From: JABCPE02 sp963520375 | GTDB taxonomy: Bacteria > Bacteroidota > Bacteroidia > Flavobacteriales > Weeksellaceae | Length of the DNA: 64,000 nucleotides | Direction: 5' to 3' | Assembly: GCA_963520375.1 (NCBI GenBank) | Contig: CAUQQF010000004.1 | Coordinates: forward strand, 1 to 64,000 | In this document: piece by piece, positions 16,270 through 25,119 of the stretch | How positions within the stretch are numbered: the first letter of the stretch is position 1 | How the letters are laid out: the number at the start of each line of letters is the position of its first letter | The notes under the pieces: generated by a model | What the model saw: the letters and a program-made list of their open reading frames with translations, nothing else | What the model was told of the DNA's origin: nothing | Database searches by the model: none | Position numbers and translations under genes: made by a program

Positions 16270-17628
16270 ATGGAACAGTACAATGTAGAGCAAGAAATTC
16301 AAAAATTTGTTGCTGGGGTTGAAGCAAGAAACCCAAACGAAACTGAGTTTATTCAGGCAGTAAAGGAAGTTGCTGCAACGGTAATTCCTTTCATCGCGAC
16401 TAAAAAACAGTACCAAGGCAAAATGCTTTTGGAGAGAATGGCTGAGCCGGAGAGAACGATTATTTTCAGAGTTCCTTGGGTAGATGACAATGGACAAATC
16501 CAAGTAAACAGAGGCTACAGAGTACAGATGAACTCTGCTATCGGGCCATACAAAGGAGGAATTCGTTTTCATCCTTCTGTGAATTTGAGCATCCTTAAGT
16601 TCTTGGCGTTTGAGCAGACTTTCAAAAATTCCTTGACTACACTTCCAATGGGTGGTGGTAAAGGTGGTTCTGACTTTGACCCAAGTGGAAAATCAGATAA
16701 TGAAATCATGAGATTTTGCCAGTCTTTCGCAACGGAATTGGCTAAACATATCGGTCCTGATACAGATGTACCTGCTGGGGATATCGGTGTAGGAGCTAGA
16801 GAGGTAGGCTACATGTTCGGACAATATAAAAGATTGAGAAATGAATTTACAGGAGTATTGACAGGAAAAGGTCTTTCTTTCGGTGGTTCATTGATTAGAC
16901 CAGAGGCTACTGGTTTCGGAGTTGTATACTTTGCTGAAGAAATGCTTAAAACTAAAGGAGAAAGCATCAAAGGTAAAATCGTGACTGTATCAGGTTTCGG
17001 AAATGTGGCTTGGGGAGTTGTTAAAAAAGTAAATGATTTAGGAGGTAAAGTAGTAACTATCTCTGGTCCTGATGGATATGTATATGATGAAGAAGGAGTA
17101 AGCGGAGATAAAATCGACTTCTTACTAGAACTAAGAGCTAGCGGAAACAACAGAGCTGAGGATTATGTTAAAAAATATCCAAATGCTAAATTCTTCGCTG
17201 GAAAACGCCCTTGGGAAGTGAAATGTGATGTGGCTATCCCTGCTGCTACACAAAACGAGCTTAACATCGATGATGCTAAAAACTTGGTAGCAAACGGATG
17301 TAAGTGTGTAACTGAGGCTGCGAACATGCCATGTACACTAGAAGCAATGGAGCTGTTCTTGGAAAATAAATTATTATTCTCTCCAGGGAAAGCATCTAAC
17401 GCTGGTGGAGTAGCGACATCTGGTCTAGAAATGACACAGAACTCTATCCGTTTGAGCTGGTCTGCAGAAGAAGTAGACGAAAAACTACAAACTATCATGA
17501 GAGGAATCCATGAGGTATGTAGAAAATACGGAAAAGAAGAAGATGGATATGTAAACTATGTAAAAGGAGCGAACATCGCAGGTTTCGTAAAAGTTGCTGA
17601 TGCTATGCTTGCACAAGGAGTAGTTTAA
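16270..17628 (+). CDS. gdhA: Glutamate dehydrogenase, hexameric 50-kDa class
   Basis: A 452-residue enzyme that interconverts glutamate with 2-oxoglutarate and ammonia, linking carbon and nitrogen metabolism. The catalytic lysine motif PMGGGKGG (K131) and the Rossmann segment GFGNVAWG (about 242-249) are intact, and N-terminal KGGIRFHPSVN is typical. Length and sequence fit the NADP-linked small hexameric class, though cofactor choice cannot be read with certainty. Monocistronic, with its own promoter (overlapping an inverted repeat, a possible regulator site) and a perfect palindromic terminator. Confidence 0.93.
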   Translation: MEQYNVEQEIQKFVAGVEARNPNETEFIQAVKEVAATVIPFIATKKQYQGKMLLERMAEPERTIIFRVPWVDDNGQIQVNRGYRVQMNSAIGPYKGGIRFHPSVNLSILKFLAFEQTFKNSLTTLPMGGGKGGSDFDPSGKSDNEIMRFCQSFATELAKHIGPDTDVPAGDIGVGAREVGYMFGQYKRLRNEFTGVLTGKGLSFGGSLIRPEATGFGVVYFAEEMLKTKGESIKGKIVTVSGFGNVAWGVVKKVNDLGGKVVTISGPDGYVYDEEGVSGDKIDFLLELRASGNNRAEDYVKKYPNAKFFAGKRPWEVKCDVAIPAATQNELNIDDAKNLVANGCKCVTEAANMPCTLEAMELFLENKLLFSPGKASNAGGVATSGLEMTQNSIRLSWSAEEVDEKLQTIMRGIHEVCRKYGKEEDGYVNYVKGANIAGFVKVADAMLAQGVV

Positions 17629-17650
17629 TTCCTCTTTCAATAAAAAAGAA

Positions 17651-17678
17651 AAGCCTTCAAATTTTGAAGGCTTTTTTA
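17651..17678. terminator. Bidirectional terminator after gdhA
   Basis: Ten-bp perfect arms (AAGCCTTCAA/TTGAAGGCTT) flanked by A and T runs, between convergent gdhA and the TPR-like gene. Confidence 0.88.
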
Positions 17679-17679
17679 T

Positions 17680-19527
17680 TTACTTAATGTTTCTTGATTT
17701 TTTGATTTCCTCTATTCTTTCTTCAAATTCTTCCGTTTTTTCTGGATGTTTTTCTTGAAGAATTTTATACGCTTGGATGGCTTTGGTGTAGAGTTTTTGT
17801 TCTACATAAAGCTGAGCAAGGGTTTCTGTCATCAGGTGGGAAATATCATTGCTCTTTTCTTTCACAATAAAATCAACATCCTCTTTTATTGGAGAGATTT
17901 TTGGATTATTTTCTATGAACTTGTCAATGATTGCAGCTTTTTTGTCTTGTTCAGAAGGAGTAACTATTTCTGAACGGTCTATTTTTAGCCAGCTTTTCCA
18001 AGTACTGATGAATGAAGTTACATTGCTATTAGAAGCTGGTTTCACTACCTCTGTAACTTTTACTGGTTCTGTTTCTGGTTTTTCGCTGTCTGCTACATCT
18101 TCCGTTGCAGAAACATTTTCCTCTTCTTGAACAGGTTTATTTTGAGAAGAATAGAAATCTACAGGATTTTTATAAACTTCTGCTGGCTCATCCTTTTCAG
18201 TGTTTTCTGTATCAATTGTTTTTTGATAAATATCCACAGGAGAATGAGTTGATTTTTGCTCTTCTTGTGTATCAGAAGCAGTCTTTTTAGAAGCATAAAA
18301 ATCAATGTTTGTTCCTCTTGTTTCGTTTTCAGTTAAACTTTCTGAAGAGTAATAATTTTCTTTTTGTGTACGAGATTCCTCTACGGATTCAGTTTGTTTT
18401 CTAGCGTAAAAGTCAATCGTTGTTTCTCTTGCTTCGTTTTCAGTTGAACTTTCTGAAGTTGTTTTAGCTGAGTAAAAATCTTCTTTTTGTGCAGGAGTTT
18501 CCTCTACGAAACTAGTTTGTTTTCTGGCATAAAAATCAATAGTTGTTTCTTTTGTTTCATCTTCAGTTGAACTTTCTGAAGTTGTTTTAGCTGAATAAAA
18601 ATCTTCTTTTTGTGCAGGAGTTTCCTCTACGAAACTAGTTTGTTTTTTGTTATAGAAATCAATCGTTGTTTCTTTAGGCTTTTTCAGGTTAAATGTACTT
18701 GGACTAGCCAATTCTTCTGCAGAAAATCTCTCTTCTTCAGTTTCAACAACAAGTTCAGTTTCAATCTCAACCACTTCTTTCTCTACTGTTTCTACTGGAG
18801 AGATTTCTTCAGCTTTAACTTCCTCAACTGCAATTTCTTCTTTTTCCGTTTCGTTGATTGTTTCAACGGCTTTAACAGGCTCTACATCTTCTTCTTTTCC
18901 AACGATAGAGGGCTCTTCCGTTGCTGTTCCAGATTTTAGTTTTGCCATTTCAGCAGCAATATATTCATCGATGGCAAGTTTTTTTTGTTCATACTCGCTT
19001 TTTTCTGGAGAAGAGGTACTATATTGAGGTTCTTCTACAGATGGAACATCTGGTATAGAAGGAGTTTCGTTATTTGTTGTTTGTTGTTCTTCGTTTGTAT
19101 TTTCTTCTACAAAAGATACGGGTTCGCTGATTTCCACAGATTGTGTTTCAACAACCAAATCAGTATTTTCCACAACTTCCTCTTCAGCAGGAACAGGAGT
19201 TTCTTCTACTTTAATTTCTTGAAGCGCAGGTGTTTTTGTAGTAAATTCTGTTTTGAAAGGAAACGCCTTTTCTACTAAGGCTGCAGCCCTGTTTTCATTG
19301 GTTTTGTTAATCAAATTGTACAAAATTCTCTTGTCTGTCGTATAGGCAGCCGTTTTTGCCAATTCTTTTGGGAAATGTTCATTATAAAAACGATGAACAC
19401 CCAAAAGATAAATAGCCCTCAAACTCTGCATATAAGGGAATTTTTCTATTTCTGTTTCTAATAAGTTTAAATCCTCTACCCTAAGAGTCTCAGGGTTTTT
19501 TATCAGGTCTATTATTCTTGTTTCCAT
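17680..19527 (-). CDS. Acidic repeat protein with a C-terminal TPR
   Basis: A 615-residue protein. Residues about 1-95 are helical and folded; about 100-470 is a very acidic, low-complexity region with near-identical 41-residue units (TTIDFYxxKQTxxVEE..QKExxYSAKTTSESSTEN); the last 130 residues hold a TPR-like helical pair (HLMTETLAQLYVEQKLYTKAIQAYKILQ). No signal peptide is seen. The start used is the ATG at 19527, which overlaps the lptE stop in TAATG; the extended start at 19533 would be TTG. Translation is thus coupled to lptE. The cellular role is unknown; a scaffold or adaptor is plausible. Confidence 0.75.
   Translation of the reverse strand: METRIIDLIKNPETLRVEDLNLLETEIEKFPYMQSLRAIYLLGVHRFYNEHFPKELAKTAAYTTDKRILYNLINKTNENRAAALVEKAFPFKTEFTTKTPALQEIKVEETPVPAEEEVVENTDLVVETQSVEISEPVSFVEENTNEEQQTTNNETPSIPDVPSVEEPQYSTSSPEKSEYEQKKLAIDEYIAAEMAKLKSGTATEEPSIVGKEEDVEPVKAVETINETEKEEIAVEEVKAEEISPVETVEKEVVEIETELVVETEEERFSAEELASPSTFNLKKPKETTIDFYNKKQTSFVEETPAQKEDFYSAKTTSESSTEDETKETTIDFYARKQTSFVEETPAQKEDFYSAKTTSESSTENEARETTIDFYARKQTESVEESRTQKENYYSSESLTENETRGTNIDFYASKKTASDTQEEQKSTHSPVDIYQKTIDTENTEKDEPAEVYKNPVDFYSSQNKPVQEEENVSATEDVADSEKPETEPVKVTEVVKPASNSNVTSFISTWKSWLKIDRSEIVTPSEQDKKAAIIDKFIENNPKISPIKEDVDFIVKEKSNDISHLMTETLAQLYVEQKLYTKAIQAYKILQEKHPEKTEEFEERIEEIKKSRNIK
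18290..18670 (-). repeat. Tandem coding repeat of 123 bp (41 residues)
   Basis: About three copies of a 123-bp unit inside the acidic TPR-like gene. Starts of successive copies seen on the plus strand near 18372, 18494 and 18617 are 122-123 bp apart; the newer two are nearly identical at DNA level, so the array expanded recently. Confidence 0.85.
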
Positions 19528-20057
19528 TACCAATTTGCTACAATTTCATTAAAAATCTGGTTAATAATTCTTTCATTCACTATTCGTACTTGGCTGCTTT
19601 CTATAGCATTGATATCCAAATCACTACTAAATGTAGCCTCTCCAGAAAAAGTTTTATTAAAATTTTTCTCGGGCTCTATTTTGTTTTCATAATTTACATG
19701 TACAGTAATCGTAAGTTTGTTTTGTGCAGCCTCCGTTGCCCCTATCGTAGTAGAAGAAATAGATGTCGGCGTGATGCTGTAATCCGAGATATAGCCTTCT
19801 ATCAGGATATCAGGGTTTTCAGAAGTCCCTTTGAGGGAGGTTCTCTGCAAAAACATATTTTGTAATGCCATCGTGAAATCTTGGCTTAGATCAGAATTGA
19901 CCAAAGCAGCATTGTTCGGAAAATTTTTGATTAAAATCGTTTTCGTCTCAGGACTGAGCGAAGACCCTGTGAAGCTGTAGCACGAGGAAAGGGCTATTCC
20001 CACGGCAGCTGTCATCAGGACGATTCTTAGTTTTATTTTAGTGATAAAATTTCCCAT
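19527..20057 (-). CDS. lptE: LptE-like LPS-assembly lipoprotein
   Basis: A 176-residue outer-membrane lipoprotein (lipobox ALSSC, Cys25) of the Bacteroidota LptE family: YSFTGSSLSPETKTI near the N-terminus and a late region ending QIFNEIVANW. LptE plugs the LptD barrel and helps insert lipopolysaccharide in the outer leaflet. It overlaps the upstream regulator stop by one nt (TGATG) and the downstream acidic gene by one nt (TAATG), so the three genes are translationally coupled. Confidence 0.8.
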   Translation of the reverse strand: MGNFITKIKLRIVLMTAAVGIALSSCYSFTGSSLSPETKTILIKNFPNNAALVNSDLSQDFTMALQNMFLQRTSLKGTSENPDILIEGYISDYSITPTSISSTTIGATEAAQNKLTITVHVNYENKIEPEKNFNKTFSGEATFSSDLDINAIESSQVRIVNERIINQIFNEIVANW

Positions 20058-21337
20058 CAGTCTTCCAAATTATATTGTTTTATCTTTCTATAAAGCGTTC
20101 TCTGCGAAATGCCGAGCTCATCTGCCGCCTTGTTTCTTCTTCCGTTGTGTTTTTCCAAAGCTTTTATGATGAGGTCTCGCTCATTATTCTGCAAAGATAA
20201 AGATTCTGGCTGAGCTTCTTCTAATTCTATGTCCTCTATATTGTTATAATTTTCCATATCAGACCTTGTGATGATGGTCGGATTTTGTATTTCTGTCGGC
20301 GGTGTTTCGAAATAAAGGAGCGAACTAGGGTTTGTAGAAGACACCTCAGGCGTGTAAATTCTATTGATTAGATTCTGTTCGTGCATAGAGAATTCTCCTG
20401 TTCCTCGGTTTTTGATAAGTTCTGAAGTCAAAGATTTCAAATCATTGATATCATTTCTCATATCGAAGAGAATTTTATACATGATTTCCCTTTCCGAGCT
20501 GAAATCAGAATTATTATTTGATTTAGAATGATTAGAAACCACAGGAAGCCTATTGTCCGCAGGGATATATTCTGCAAGTCTTTCCGCGCTAATGGTTCTG
20601 CTCTGTTCCACCACAGTCATCTGCTCCACCAAATTTCTCAGCTGGCGGACATTCCCAGGGAATGAGTAGCTTTCCAAATACCGCACTGCATCTTCGGTGA
20701 GGATTAGTTCTGGCATTCTGTATTTTTCGGCAAAGTCAATGGCAAATTTTCTAAATAATAAATGAATATCGCCTTTTCTCTCGCGAAGTGGCGGCATATC
20801 CACCTGAACGGTATTTAGTCTGTAATACAAATCTTCACGGAATTTTCCTTCCTGAATGGCATTCATCATATTTACATTCGTTGCCGCTACTATTCTTACA
20901 TTGGTTTTTTGGATTTGTGAGGAACCAACTTTCATAAATTCTCCACTTTCCAAAACTCGGAGCAAACGAACCTGCGTCTGCAAAGGAAGTTCGCCCACCT
21001 CATCTAAAAAAATAGTACCACCGTCTGCCACCTCGAAATAGCCTTTCCTCGTGCTGGTTGCTCCCGTAAAAGCGCCCTTCTCATGCCCAAAAAGCTCCGA
21101 ATCTATCGTTCCCTCTGGAATAGCACCGCAGTTTACCACGATGTAGGGCTGGTGCTTGCGTTTGGATTCGGAATGGATGATTTTTGGGATAAATTCCTTC
21201 CCTGTACCACTTTCTCCGATGACCAAAACCGAAATATCCGTAGGAGCCACCTGTATCGCTTTTTCAAGTGCTCTATTTAGCGCGGGATAATTTCCGATAA
21301 TGCCGAAGCGGTTTTTTATGTTTTGTAAGTCAGACAT
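20057..21337 (-). CDS. Sigma-54-dependent transcriptional activator without receiver domain
   Basis: A 426-residue bacterial enhancer-binding protein. It begins almost directly with the AAA+ domain: Walker A GESGTGKE (41-48), the sigma-54 contact loop GAFTGA (88-93) and the arginine-finger region follow. A linker of about 120 residues leads to a Fis-type HTH at about 383-426 (NNGRRNKAADELGISQRTLYRKI-like). There is no N-terminal receiver or sensor domain, so activity must be controlled by partners or by expression. It is the first of a coupled trio with lptE and the acidic TPR protein, and follows miaB by 33 nt. Genes it controls are not known; the context suggests envelope stress. Confidence 0.88.
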   Translation of the reverse strand: MSDLQNIKNRFGIIGNYPALNRALEKAIQVAPTDISVLVIGESGTGKEFIPKIIHSESKRKHQPYIVVNCGAIPEGTIDSELFGHEKGAFTGATSTRKGYFEVADGGTIFLDEVGELPLQTQVRLLRVLESGEFMKVGSSQIQKTNVRIVAATNVNMMNAIQEGKFREDLYYRLNTVQVDMPPLRERKGDIHLLFRKFAIDFAEKYRMPELILTEDAVRYLESYSFPGNVRQLRNLVEQMTVVEQSRTISAERLAEYIPADNRLPVVSNHSKSNNNSDFSSEREIMYKILFDMRNDINDLKSLTSELIKNRGTGEFSMHEQNLINRIYTPEVSSTNPSSLLYFETPPTEIQNPTIITRSDMENYNNIEDIELEEAQPESLSLQNNERDLIIKALEKHNGRRNKAADELGISQRTLYRKIKQYNLED

Positions 21338-21342
21338 TTTTG

Positions 21343-21357
21343 AAGTTAAATTAACTT
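21343..21357. promoter_or_regulatory. Short palindrome before the sigma-54 activator gene
   Basis: AAGTTAA/TTAACTT, 7-bp arms around one base, in the 33-nt gap between miaB and the activator. Possible operator; not tested by context. Confidence 0.3.
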
Positions 21358-21370
21358 TAATATTTTTAAA

Positions 21371-22804
21371 TTAAACCACCTTTCCAATGAGCGTTCCCTG
21401 TGTGCTGTCATAGGTGTATACAGAAACTGTATCACCTATTTTCTGGCCCTCTTGTTTGTCAAAAACAACCACTACATTTTGGGAATTTCGGCCTCTCCAT
21501 TGGTTAGGGTCTTTTTTGGAAGTTCCCTCTATCAGCACCTCATGGGTTTTGCCTACATATCCTTTCATTCTCATGGTGGAAAGCTCGCCCTGCAATGCAA
21601 TCACCTCGGAGAGTCTGCGCTGTTTTACATCAGCTGGGACATCGTCCTTCATCTTCTTGTGCGCAGGTGTTCCTGGCCTTTCTGAATAGGCGAACATATA
21701 GCCGTAGTCGTATTCCACCTCTCTCATTAAGGAAAGCGTATCTTGGTGGTCTTGTTCTGTTTCTCCGCAGAAACCGACCATAATATCCTGTGAAAAGGCA
21801 ATATCTGGAACGATTTTTTTCGCTTCTTTTATTAAATCTAAATATTCTTGGCGGGTGTGCTGGCGGTTCATGGCTTTCAGCATGTTGTCGCTTCCGCTTT
21901 GTACGGGCAAATGCACATATTTACAAATGTTGTCATATTTTGCCATCATACGGAATACATCCAGACTCATATCCTGCGGATTGGAAGTCGCAAAACGAAT
22001 TCTCATCTCAGGAACGGCCTGTGCTACCATTTCCAGCAGCTGTGCGAAATGTAGGGCAGTAGCCTTTTGCATCTCAGAGGCTTTGTCAAAATCTTTTTTC
22101 GCGCCACCACCATACCAAAGGTAGGAATCCACATTCTGCCCAAGGAGTGTGATTTCCTTATAACCATTGTCCCAAAGTTCTTTGCACTCGTTGATAATAG
22201 AATGAGGGTCTCGGCTTCTTTCCCTTCCACGAGTGAAAGGCACGATGCAGAAAGTACACATATTGTCGCATCCACGGGTAATCGTCACGAAAGCCGTTAC
22301 GCCATTTCCGCTCAGACGCACAGGACTGATATCGGCATAGGTTTCTTCTTTGGAAAGAATTACATTGATGGCATCTCGCCCTTCCGCTGTCTCTTTTAGA
22401 AGGTTAGGTAGGTCTCGGTAGGCATCTGGCCCAACGACCAAATCCACCAAATGTTCTTCTTCTAAAAGTTTGGTTTTCAATCGCTCCGCCATACATCCTA
22501 AAACACCTACAGTGAGACTTGGCTTTGTTTTCTTTAGCGTTTTGAACTGCGAAAGTCGCATTCTTACAGTCTGCTCTGCTTTTTCTCGAACTGAGCAGGT
22601 ATTAAGTAAAATCAAGTCGGCTTCCTCCAAAACTGTAGTAGTATTGTAGCCGTTTTTTTGTAAAATAGAGGCTACAATTTCGGAGTCAGAAAAATTCATC
22701 TGACAGCCATAACTTTCCAAAAAAAGTTTTTTAGTATTTCCTTCAAGGTCTGCGATTGCGTAGGCTTCGCCTTGACGCGTTTCGTCTATGTACTTTTTTT
22801 CCAC
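21371..22804 (-). CDS. miaB: tRNA-2-methylthio-N6-isopentenyladenosine synthase
   Basis: A 477-residue radical SAM methylthiotransferase that adds the ms2 group to i6A37 in tRNA. The three N-terminal cysteines of the family (ESYGCQMNF, LLNTCSV, LGCMAE), the radical SAM CxxxCxxC (RGCDNMCTFC), and a C-terminal TRAM domain ending the protein are all present. The start is GTG at 22804-22802; no in-frame ATG lies upstream, and the first alternative ATG is far inside. It heads the minus-strand run miaB, sigma-54 activator, lptE, acidic TPR protein. Confidence 0.92.
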   Translation of the reverse strand: MEKKYIDETRQGEAYAIADLEGNTKKLFLESYGCQMNFSDSEIVASILQKNGYNTTTVLEEADLILLNTCSVREKAEQTVRMRLSQFKTLKKTKPSLTVGVLGCMAERLKTKLLEEEHLVDLVVGPDAYRDLPNLLKETAEGRDAINVILSKEETYADISPVRLSGNGVTAFVTITRGCDNMCTFCIVPFTRGRERSRDPHSIINECKELWDNGYKEITLLGQNVDSYLWYGGGAKKDFDKASEMQKATALHFAQLLEMVAQAVPEMRIRFATSNPQDMSLDVFRMMAKYDNICKYVHLPVQSGSDNMLKAMNRQHTRQEYLDLIKEAKKIVPDIAFSQDIMVGFCGETEQDHQDTLSLMREVEYDYGYMFAYSERPGTPAHKKMKDDVPADVKQRRLSEVIALQGELSTMRMKGYVGKTHEVLIEGTSKKDPNQWRGRNSQNVVVVFDKQEGQKIGDTVSVYTYDSTQGTLIGKVV

Positions 22805-22886
22805 ATTCTAATTTTTTACGAAGATATAAAATTTCTGCCAAATTGACAGATTTAAGTAGAAAATTTTCTATTCCTAAAAAATTCAC

Positions 22887-24086
22887 TTACAGAACTTCTA
22901 TTTGATTTTTTAATAAATCATCAAAAACTTCTCTTTTTCTAATGAGGTGTGCTTTATCATTTAGCCAAAGAACCTCGGCTGGTTTTAGTCTAGAATTAAA
23001 GTTAGAACTCATCTCAAAACCATACGCACCTGCATTTCTGAAAACCAGAATATCTCCTTCGCGGACTTCATTGAGTTTTCTATCCCAAGCGAAAGTGTCT
23101 GTCTCACAGATATTTCCCACTACGGTGTAGATTCTCTCCGTTCCTGTAGGGTTAGAGAGGTTTTCTATGATATGGTAGGAATCATAGAACATGGGTCTGA
23201 TGAGGTGGTTGAACCCAGAATTTACTCCCACGAAAACCGTAGCTGTAGTTTGTTTAATAACATTGGCATTTACCAAGAAATGTCCAGATTTTCCCACCAA
23301 ATATTTCCCTGGTTCGAACCAAAGTTCCAGCTCTTTATCGTTTTCTTTGCAGAAGCTAAGGAAAGCATCTTCCACTTTTTTACCAAGTAAAGCGATGTCC
23401 GTTTCCATATCATCTGAGTGGTAAGAAATTTTGAAACCACTGCCCATGTCAATGTATTTCAAATTAGGAAAATGCTCTACTAATTCGAACATGATTTCCA
23501 TTCCTTGTAGGAAGACATCAGGGTCACGAATTTCGCTCCCTGTGTGCATATGCAGCCCTTCGATATTCAGTTTTGTGGATTTCACTAATCTTTCTATATG
23601 ACGAAGCTGATGGATAGAAATCCCGAATTTAGAGTCAATATGCCCAGTGGATATTTTGTGGTTTCCTCCCGCATAAATGTGAGGATTTATCCTGATAAAG
23701 ATAGGGTAGGAATCGCTGTATTTATTCCCAAACTGCTCTAAAATAGAGATATTGTCAATGTTGATATGAACGCCCAATTTCATAGCTTCCTCTATCTCTG
23801 TGAGGTCTACACAGTTAGGTGTGAATAAGATTTTCTCAGGAGAAAATCCTGCTTTGAGCCCAAGTTTGACTTCGTTGATAGAGACACAGTCAAGATTTGC
23901 GCCCAGCTGTTCTACATATTTTAATATGTTGATGTTGGTCAATGCTTTACAAGCGTAGAAAAATTTTGTTTTTTCAGGAAAAGCTGAAGTCAAATTTTGG
24001 TACTGATTTTTAATAGATTCAGCATCATATACATATAAAGGTGTCCCGAATTCACTAGCTACATTCAGTAAAATATCGTTATTCAT
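22887..24086 (-). CDS. lysA: Diaminopimelate decarboxylase
   Basis: A 399-residue PLP enzyme of the fold III group that decarboxylates meso-diaminopimelate to L-lysine. The PLP lysine is in FFYACKALTN (K47), with the glycine-rich phosphate site (MGSGFKISYHSD) and the CETDTFAWDR cysteine/acid motif of the active-site partner chain. Length is near that of other bacterial LysA proteins. It lies alone on the minus strand after a terminator for the upstream ribosomal pair. Arginine or carboxynorspermidine decarboxylases are related, but the CETDTF motif supports LysA. Confidence 0.88.
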   Translation of the reverse strand: MNNDILLNVASEFGTPLYVYDAESIKNQYQNLTSAFPEKTKFFYACKALTNINILKYVEQLGANLDCVSINEVKLGLKAGFSPEKILFTPNCVDLTEIEEAMKLGVHINIDNISILEQFGNKYSDSYPIFIRINPHIYAGGNHKISTGHIDSKFGISIHQLRHIERLVKSTKLNIEGLHMHTGSEIRDPDVFLQGMEIMFELVEHFPNLKYIDMGSGFKISYHSDDMETDIALLGKKVEDAFLSFCKENDKELELWFEPGKYLVGKSGHFLVNANVIKQTTATVFVGVNSGFNHLIRPMFYDSYHIIENLSNPTGTERIYTVVGNICETDTFAWDRKLNEVREGDILVFRNAGAYGFEMSSNFNSRLKPAEVLWLNDKAHLIRKREVFDDLLKNQIEVL

Positions 24087-24110
24087 AATAAAATCGAATT
24101 ATATTCATAT

Positions 24111-24142
24111 AAAAAAGCCTCAGTGGAAACTAAGGCTTTTTG
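24111..24142 (-). terminator. Terminator after rpmA
   Basis: Hairpin with AAAAGCCT/AGGCTTTT arms and a mismatched inner stem, with A/T-rich flanks, between rpmA and lysA. Confidence 0.65.
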
Positions 24143-24160
24143 GATTTTTATCAATGCTTC

Positions 24161-24418
24161 TTAAGCATTTGGTTCTACAGATACAAAAGATCTGTTATCT
24201 CTCTTTTTAGTGAAAACTACTTTACCATCTACAAGAGCAAATAATGTATGGTCTTTACCCATTCCTACATTTTCACCTGGATGGTGCTGAGTACCTCTTT
24301 GTCTTACGATGATGTTCCCAGCAATAGCTTCCTGACCACCAAAAATCTTCACGCCTAATCTTTTAGAGTGAGACTCTCTACCGTTTTTGGAACTACCAAC
24401 TCCTTTCTTGTGTGCCAT
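24161..24418 (-). CDS. rpmA: Ribosomal protein L27
   Basis: An 85-residue L27, with the N-terminal AHKKGVGSSKNGRES that reaches the peptidyl-transferase centre. It begins AHKK without the cleaved extension found in Firmicutes L27. It follows rplU by 25 nt in the usual L21-L27 operon. Confidence 0.95.
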   Translation of the reverse strand: MAHKKGVGSSKNGRESHSKRLGVKIFGGQEAIAGNIIVRQRGTQHHPGENVGMGKDHTLFALVDGKVVFTKKRDNRSFVSVEPNA

Positions 24419-24443
24419 TTTATTTTATGGTTTTAAGGGTTTA

Positions 24444-25001
24444 TTACTTTTTTAATTCTTTAAATTTAGCGATGTTTTTCTCAATCAAAGCATCTACTTC
24501 TGCATGAGGAAGAGTTGCTTTTCCTTCTGCAAGAGATACTAGAGTTTCTCTATTTTCTTTAGACTGAGAAAGGTTGAACTTTTTCAATTTGTAGTTAAGT
24601 TCGTGGTCTTCGCTGAAATCTACAGCGTCTCTATCTGCACCAGCAGCTTCTGGCTTAGCAGTTTCTTTTGTACTCTTCTTAGCTCCTCCTGAAAAACCAG
24701 TGATAGAAGTAATCTGAATCTGAGTCAACTGTTGTCTGTGACCATTTTTTACTTTGTAACCTTTTCTTCTTTTCTTTTTGAAAACGATTACTTTATCAGC
24801 TTGGACATGATCCAAAATCTCTGCTTCTACAGCGATTCCTTTTACAGCTGGGGCGCCTACTGTTACAGTTCCGTTAGAAGTCAAAAGAACTTTGTCAAAA
24901 GAAACTTTTGCTCCTTTGTCTCCTGCTAAACGGTTTACAAATAACTTTTGGTCTTGCTCTACTTTGTATTGAAGCCCCGCTATCTCTACGATTGCAAACA
25001 T
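24444..25001 (-). CDS. rplU: Ribosomal protein L21 with long C-terminal extension
   Basis: The first 102 residues are a standard L21 (FAIVEIAGLQYKVE, VIVFKKKRRKGYKVKNGHRQ, QIQITSI). About 80 further residues follow: an Ala/Lys-rich linker and a helical acidic segment (ENRETLVSLAEGKATLPHAE). Extensions of this kind occur in Bacteroidota L21 and would lie on the 50S surface; their role is not known. First gene of the rplU-rpmA operon; its promoter has a good -33 and -7. Confidence 0.93.
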   Translation of the reverse strand: MFAIVEIAGLQYKVEQDQKLFVNRLAGDKGAKVSFDKVLLTSNGTVTVGAPAVKGIAVEAEILDHVQADKVIVFKKKRRKGYKVKNGHRQQLTQIQITSITGFSGGAKKSTKETAKPEAAGADRDAVDFSEDHELNYKLKKFNLSQSKENRETLVSLAEGKATLPHAEVDALIEKNIAKFKELKK

Positions 25002-25033
25002 TGTTATAAGTATTTAATTTTAAAATTAGTTTG

Positions 25034-25062
25034 CAAATATAAGTTTTTTTTTTCTACTACAA
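25034..25062 (-). promoter_or_regulatory. Promoter of rplU-rpmA
   Basis: On the minus strand TTG (25060-25062) and TATATTTG (25034-25041) are 18 bp apart, followed by a leader of about 30 nt. Confidence 0.7.
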
Positions 25063-25087
25063 AAATCCTATCACTTTTTTAATAAAA

Positions 25088-25113
25088 AACTTCTCTCAAA
25101 CCCGAGAGAAGTT
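25088..25113. terminator. Terminator after the M48 protease gene
   Basis: Ten-bp arms AACTTCTCTC/GAGAGAAGTT with a T run on the minus strand. Confidence 0.85.
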
Positions 25114-25119
25114 CTTGTA

